Assembly: GCA_964385635.1 (NCBI GenBank)
Contig: CAYLPU010000085.1
Span: 1 to 22,265 of the forward strand
Length of the DNA stretch: 22,265 nt
Source: CAYLPU01 sp964385635
Lineage (GTDB): Bacteria; Chloroflexota; Anaerolineae; B4-G1
Direction of reading: 5' to 3'
Part shown: one piece after another, positions 21,410 to 22,265 of the stretch
How the letters are laid out: every line of letters begins with the position of its first letter
Position numbering within the stretch: position 1 is the first letter of the stretch
Made by a program: the position numbers and the translations under genes
Notes under the pieces: generated by a model
What the model was told of the DNA's origin: nothing
Databases searched by the model: none
Seen by the model: the letters and a program-made list of their open reading frames with translations, nothing else

Positions 21410-22265
21410 TCAGAACAGCGACTCCAGGTCGAAGTTGTCATCCAGCAGGCGGTCGGCATAAGCCGAAACGTCCACATCTTGTTGGATGAGTTGGGTGATG
21501 GGCTGAACGCGTGTCTTGTCGTTGAGCAAGATAGCGCCCACGATGCGCCCCTTGCGCAGCACAAACTTGCGGTAGTGCCCAGCCGCCAGGTCCACGTGCC
21601 GCAACGGAGTGAGTTCATCTTCCTCCGCCACACATTCTCCCAACGAGGCCAACTCCGCCCCGGCGACTTTAAGCGTGGTAGCGGGGAGCGTACCGGAGTA
21701 GGTGGCGTTGCCGGGCGCGACCATTTGAGCCGCTGCGACTTTGGCCTGCTCAATGGCGGCTGGAATGATCCCATAGACCCGGCCCTCGAACTCGGCGGCG
21801 TCGCCTGCGGCGAAGACGTCATCTGCGCTTGTCTGCAACTGGTTGTCAACGACGATGCCCCGGTTCACTTCCAGCCCCGCCGCCTGGGCCAGCGCAACCT
21901 CGCTGCGGATGCCGGTCGAGAAGATCACCAGTCCTCCGGGCACTCTGCGCCCATCCCGGAGCCGGATACTGTCGGCGCGTTCATCGCCCAAGATGGCCTC
22001 CGTCGCAGCGCTGGTGATTATCCGCAACCCCTGCGCTTCCAGCAGCGATTGCAAGACCTGTACCCCCTCAGCGTCCAGTTGGCGCGGCAGCAAATGGGGG
22101 GAGAACTCGACCACTGTCACCTCCAACCCGGTGGTGCGCAGCGCCCGCGCCGTCTCCAGCCCCAGCAGCCCCCCGCCGATGACCACTGCCCCCCTCTCTG
22201 TCCCTCCCATTGGGGGGGATGCCCCTCCCTCCGTCCCCCCCATTGGGGGGATGCCCCTCCCCCTG
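21410..22265 (-). CDS. FAD/NAD(P)-dependent oxidoreductase, 5' end beyond the window
   Basis: The C-terminal part of a NirB/NADH-rubredoxin-reductase-like flavoprotein that is cut by the right edge of the window. The NAD(P)-binding loop GAVVIGGGLLGLETARAL opens the recognisable domain; VFAAGDAAEF is the FAD-closing motif, and the last about 80 residues are the rubredoxin-reductase C-terminal domain. In the visible frame the loop is preceded by two 11-residue copies of a Pro/Gly repeat (PPMGGTEGGAS and the like) encoded by a GC-rich DNA repeat. It precedes rubrerythrin and probably donates electrons to it or to flavodoxin. The N-terminal FAD domain, and whether the gene is intact, cannot be seen. 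Confidence 0.8.
   Translation of the reverse strand, partial: RGRGIPPMGGTEGGASPPMGGTERGAVVIGGGLLGLETARALRTTGLEVTVVEFSPHLLPRQLDAEGVQVLQSLLEAQGLRIITSAATEAILGDERADSIRLRDGRRVPGGLVIFSTGIRSEVALAQAAGLEVNRGIVVDNQLQTSADDVFAAGDAAEFEGRVYGIIPAAIEQAKVAAAQMVAPGNATYSGTLPATTLKVAGAELASLGECVAEEDELTPLRHVDLAAGHYRKFVLRKGRIVGAILLNDKTRVQPITQLIQQDVDVSAYADRLLDDNFDLESLF
22187..22265 (-). repeat. 33-bp in-frame tandem repeat in the FAD oxidoreductase gene
   Basis: Copies with ATG at 22241-22243 and 22208-22210 are 33 bp apart and contain CCCCCCxATGGGGGG-type palindromes. In frame they repeat PPMGGTE-x-GA. The core resembles the repeat at 20261-20276. The array continues out of the window. Confidence 0.75.

Noticed and set aside
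20200..21489. Plus-strand 429-codon frame over flavodoxin and rubrerythrin
   Set aside because: It crosses two well-supported minus-strand genes and a palindromic repeat; low-complexity antisense product.
1..22265. CRISPR arrays, tRNA or rRNA genes
   Set aside because: None seen: no regularly spaced repeats beyond the short tandems listed, and no cloverleaf or rRNA sequence noticed while reading.

Overview
The window is a GC-rich stretch, coding almost entirely on the minus strand, of a bacterial genome. It probably comes from an anaerobic or microaerophilic, possibly uncultured member of the Chloroflexota (Anaerolineae-like). That placement is an inference from the gene families and arrangement (paired TIGR04282/TIGR04283-type glycosyltransferases, YyaL-like protein, HdrB-like CCG protein, superoxide reductase and rubrerythrin). 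There is no rRNA or other marker here to prove it.

Layout in + coordinates. Bases 1-1712 are a graveyard of three truncated transposase genes from different IS families; 1713-1895 is non-coding with a 27-bp tandem repeat. From about 1.9 kb to the right edge every gene is on the minus strand, so transcription runs right to left. Reading that way: a partial FAD pyridine-nucleotide oxidoreductase (from the right edge), rubrerythrin, flavodoxin, an AhpC-type peroxiredoxin, a ferritin-like protein, superoxide reductase, OsmC, a decayed sulfite-oxidase-like gene, zwf, pgl, msrB, msrA, an aminoglycoside-phosphotransferase-fold kinase, a nucleoside hydrolase, two small glycosyltransferases, two tandem VTT/TVP38 membrane proteins, an HdrB-like Fe-S protein, an NAD(P)/FAD oxidoreductase, an iron-sulfur flavoprotein, a YyaL/DUF255 protein, a nitroreductase, a 3' scrap of a second superoxide reductase gene, and a Zn/Cd-type P1B-ATPase.

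The main discovery is that two enzymes which look like truncated ORFs are intact genes read through an in-frame UGA exactly at the catalytic cysteine. These are a peroxiredoxin (UGA at 20016-20018, FTFV-U-PTEL, Sec46) and a membrane-anchored methionine sulfoxide reductase A (UGA at 14758-14760, G-U-FWG, Sec68). Each UGA is followed at the right distance by a hairpin resembling a bacterial SECIS element. The organism should therefore encode selenocysteine machinery (selA, selB, selC, selD) outside this window. The peroxiredoxin also lacks the usual resolving cysteine (Met at 165).

Taken together, the region is an oxidative-stress and redox island. Superoxide reductase makes peroxide; the seleno-peroxiredoxin, rubrerythrin and OsmC remove peroxides; the ferritin-like protein stores iron; flavin proteins move electrons; zwf/pgl make NADPH; MsrA/MsrB repair methionine, probably on the outer face of the membrane. 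From zwf to the nitroreductase, about 13.8 kb, genes overlap or lie within about 25 nt, which suggests one translationally coupled operon. Gene decay and repeat insertion mark the edges: two SOR/SUOX remnants, GC-rich palindromic repeats between peroxiredoxin and flavodoxin, and a related repeat inserted in frame in the FAD gene at the right edge.
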